Source: DASRWI01 sp035654655
GTDB lineage: Bacteria; Bacteroidota; Ignavibacteria; Ignavibacteriales; Ignavibacteriaceae
Assembly (NCBI GenBank): GCA_035654655.1
Contig: DASRWI010000013.1
Coordinates: 1 to 6,112 of the forward strand
Direction of reading: 5' to 3'
DNA length: 6,112 nt
Part shown: piece by piece, positions 5,700-6,112 of the stretch
How positions within the stretch are numbered: the first letter of the stretch is position 1
Layout of the letters: each line of letters begins with the position of its first letter
The notes under the pieces: generated by a model
Seen by the model: only the letters and a program-made list of their open reading frames with translations
The model's database searches: none
Told to the model about the DNA's origin: nothing
Program-made: the position numbers and the translations under genes

Positions 5700-6112
<413 letters not shown>

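Overview
The window is AT-rich chromosomal DNA from a bacterium of the Bacteroidota/Chlorobiota/Ignavibacteriota group. Three things suggest this. The first ~413 nt of a 16S rRNA gene looks Ignavibacteria/Chlorobi-like to me. The two rRNA promoters carry exact TAnnTTTG -7 boxes, the form described for Bacteroidetes. The protein genes use strongly A/T-biased codons. I cannot name a genus without a database comparison.

Layout, left to right. (1) Positions 1-154, minus strand: the 5' part of a small PqqD-family (RiPP-recognition-element-like) gene running off the left edge. (2) 155-333: a divergent intergenic region with a putative promoter. (3) 334-4957, plus strand: four genes separated by only 9-13 bp, almost certainly one operon. 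They encode a secreted transglutaminase-like protein, a glycine-rich predicted outer-membrane beta-barrel protein, a dTDP-glucose 4,6-dehydratase (RmlB/RfbB; TTG start) and a secreted SLBB-repeat protein of the polysaccharide-export type. (4) 4977-5017: a strong hairpin terminator. (5) 5018-5422: a gene-free AT-rich stretch with several short inverted repeats. (6) 5423-5699: tandem rRNA promoters P1 and P2, a small leader hairpin and a boxA antitermination element. (7) From about 5700 to the right edge: the 5' part of 16S rRNA.

The operon looks like a cell-envelope module. RmlB makes dTDP-4-keto-6-deoxyglucose, the precursor of deoxysugars found in surface polysaccharide. The SLBB protein belongs to a class that helps carry polysaccharide across the envelope. 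The barrel protein is predicted to sit in the outer membrane, and the transglutaminase-like protein is predicted to act outside the cytoplasm. No glycosyltransferase, polymerase, flippase or other rml gene is in the window, so a joint role is inferred from gene order only. No mobile element, CRISPR array or tRNA was seen. I found no clearly new system. The best candidates for follow-up are the envelope operon and the edge PqqD-like gene.
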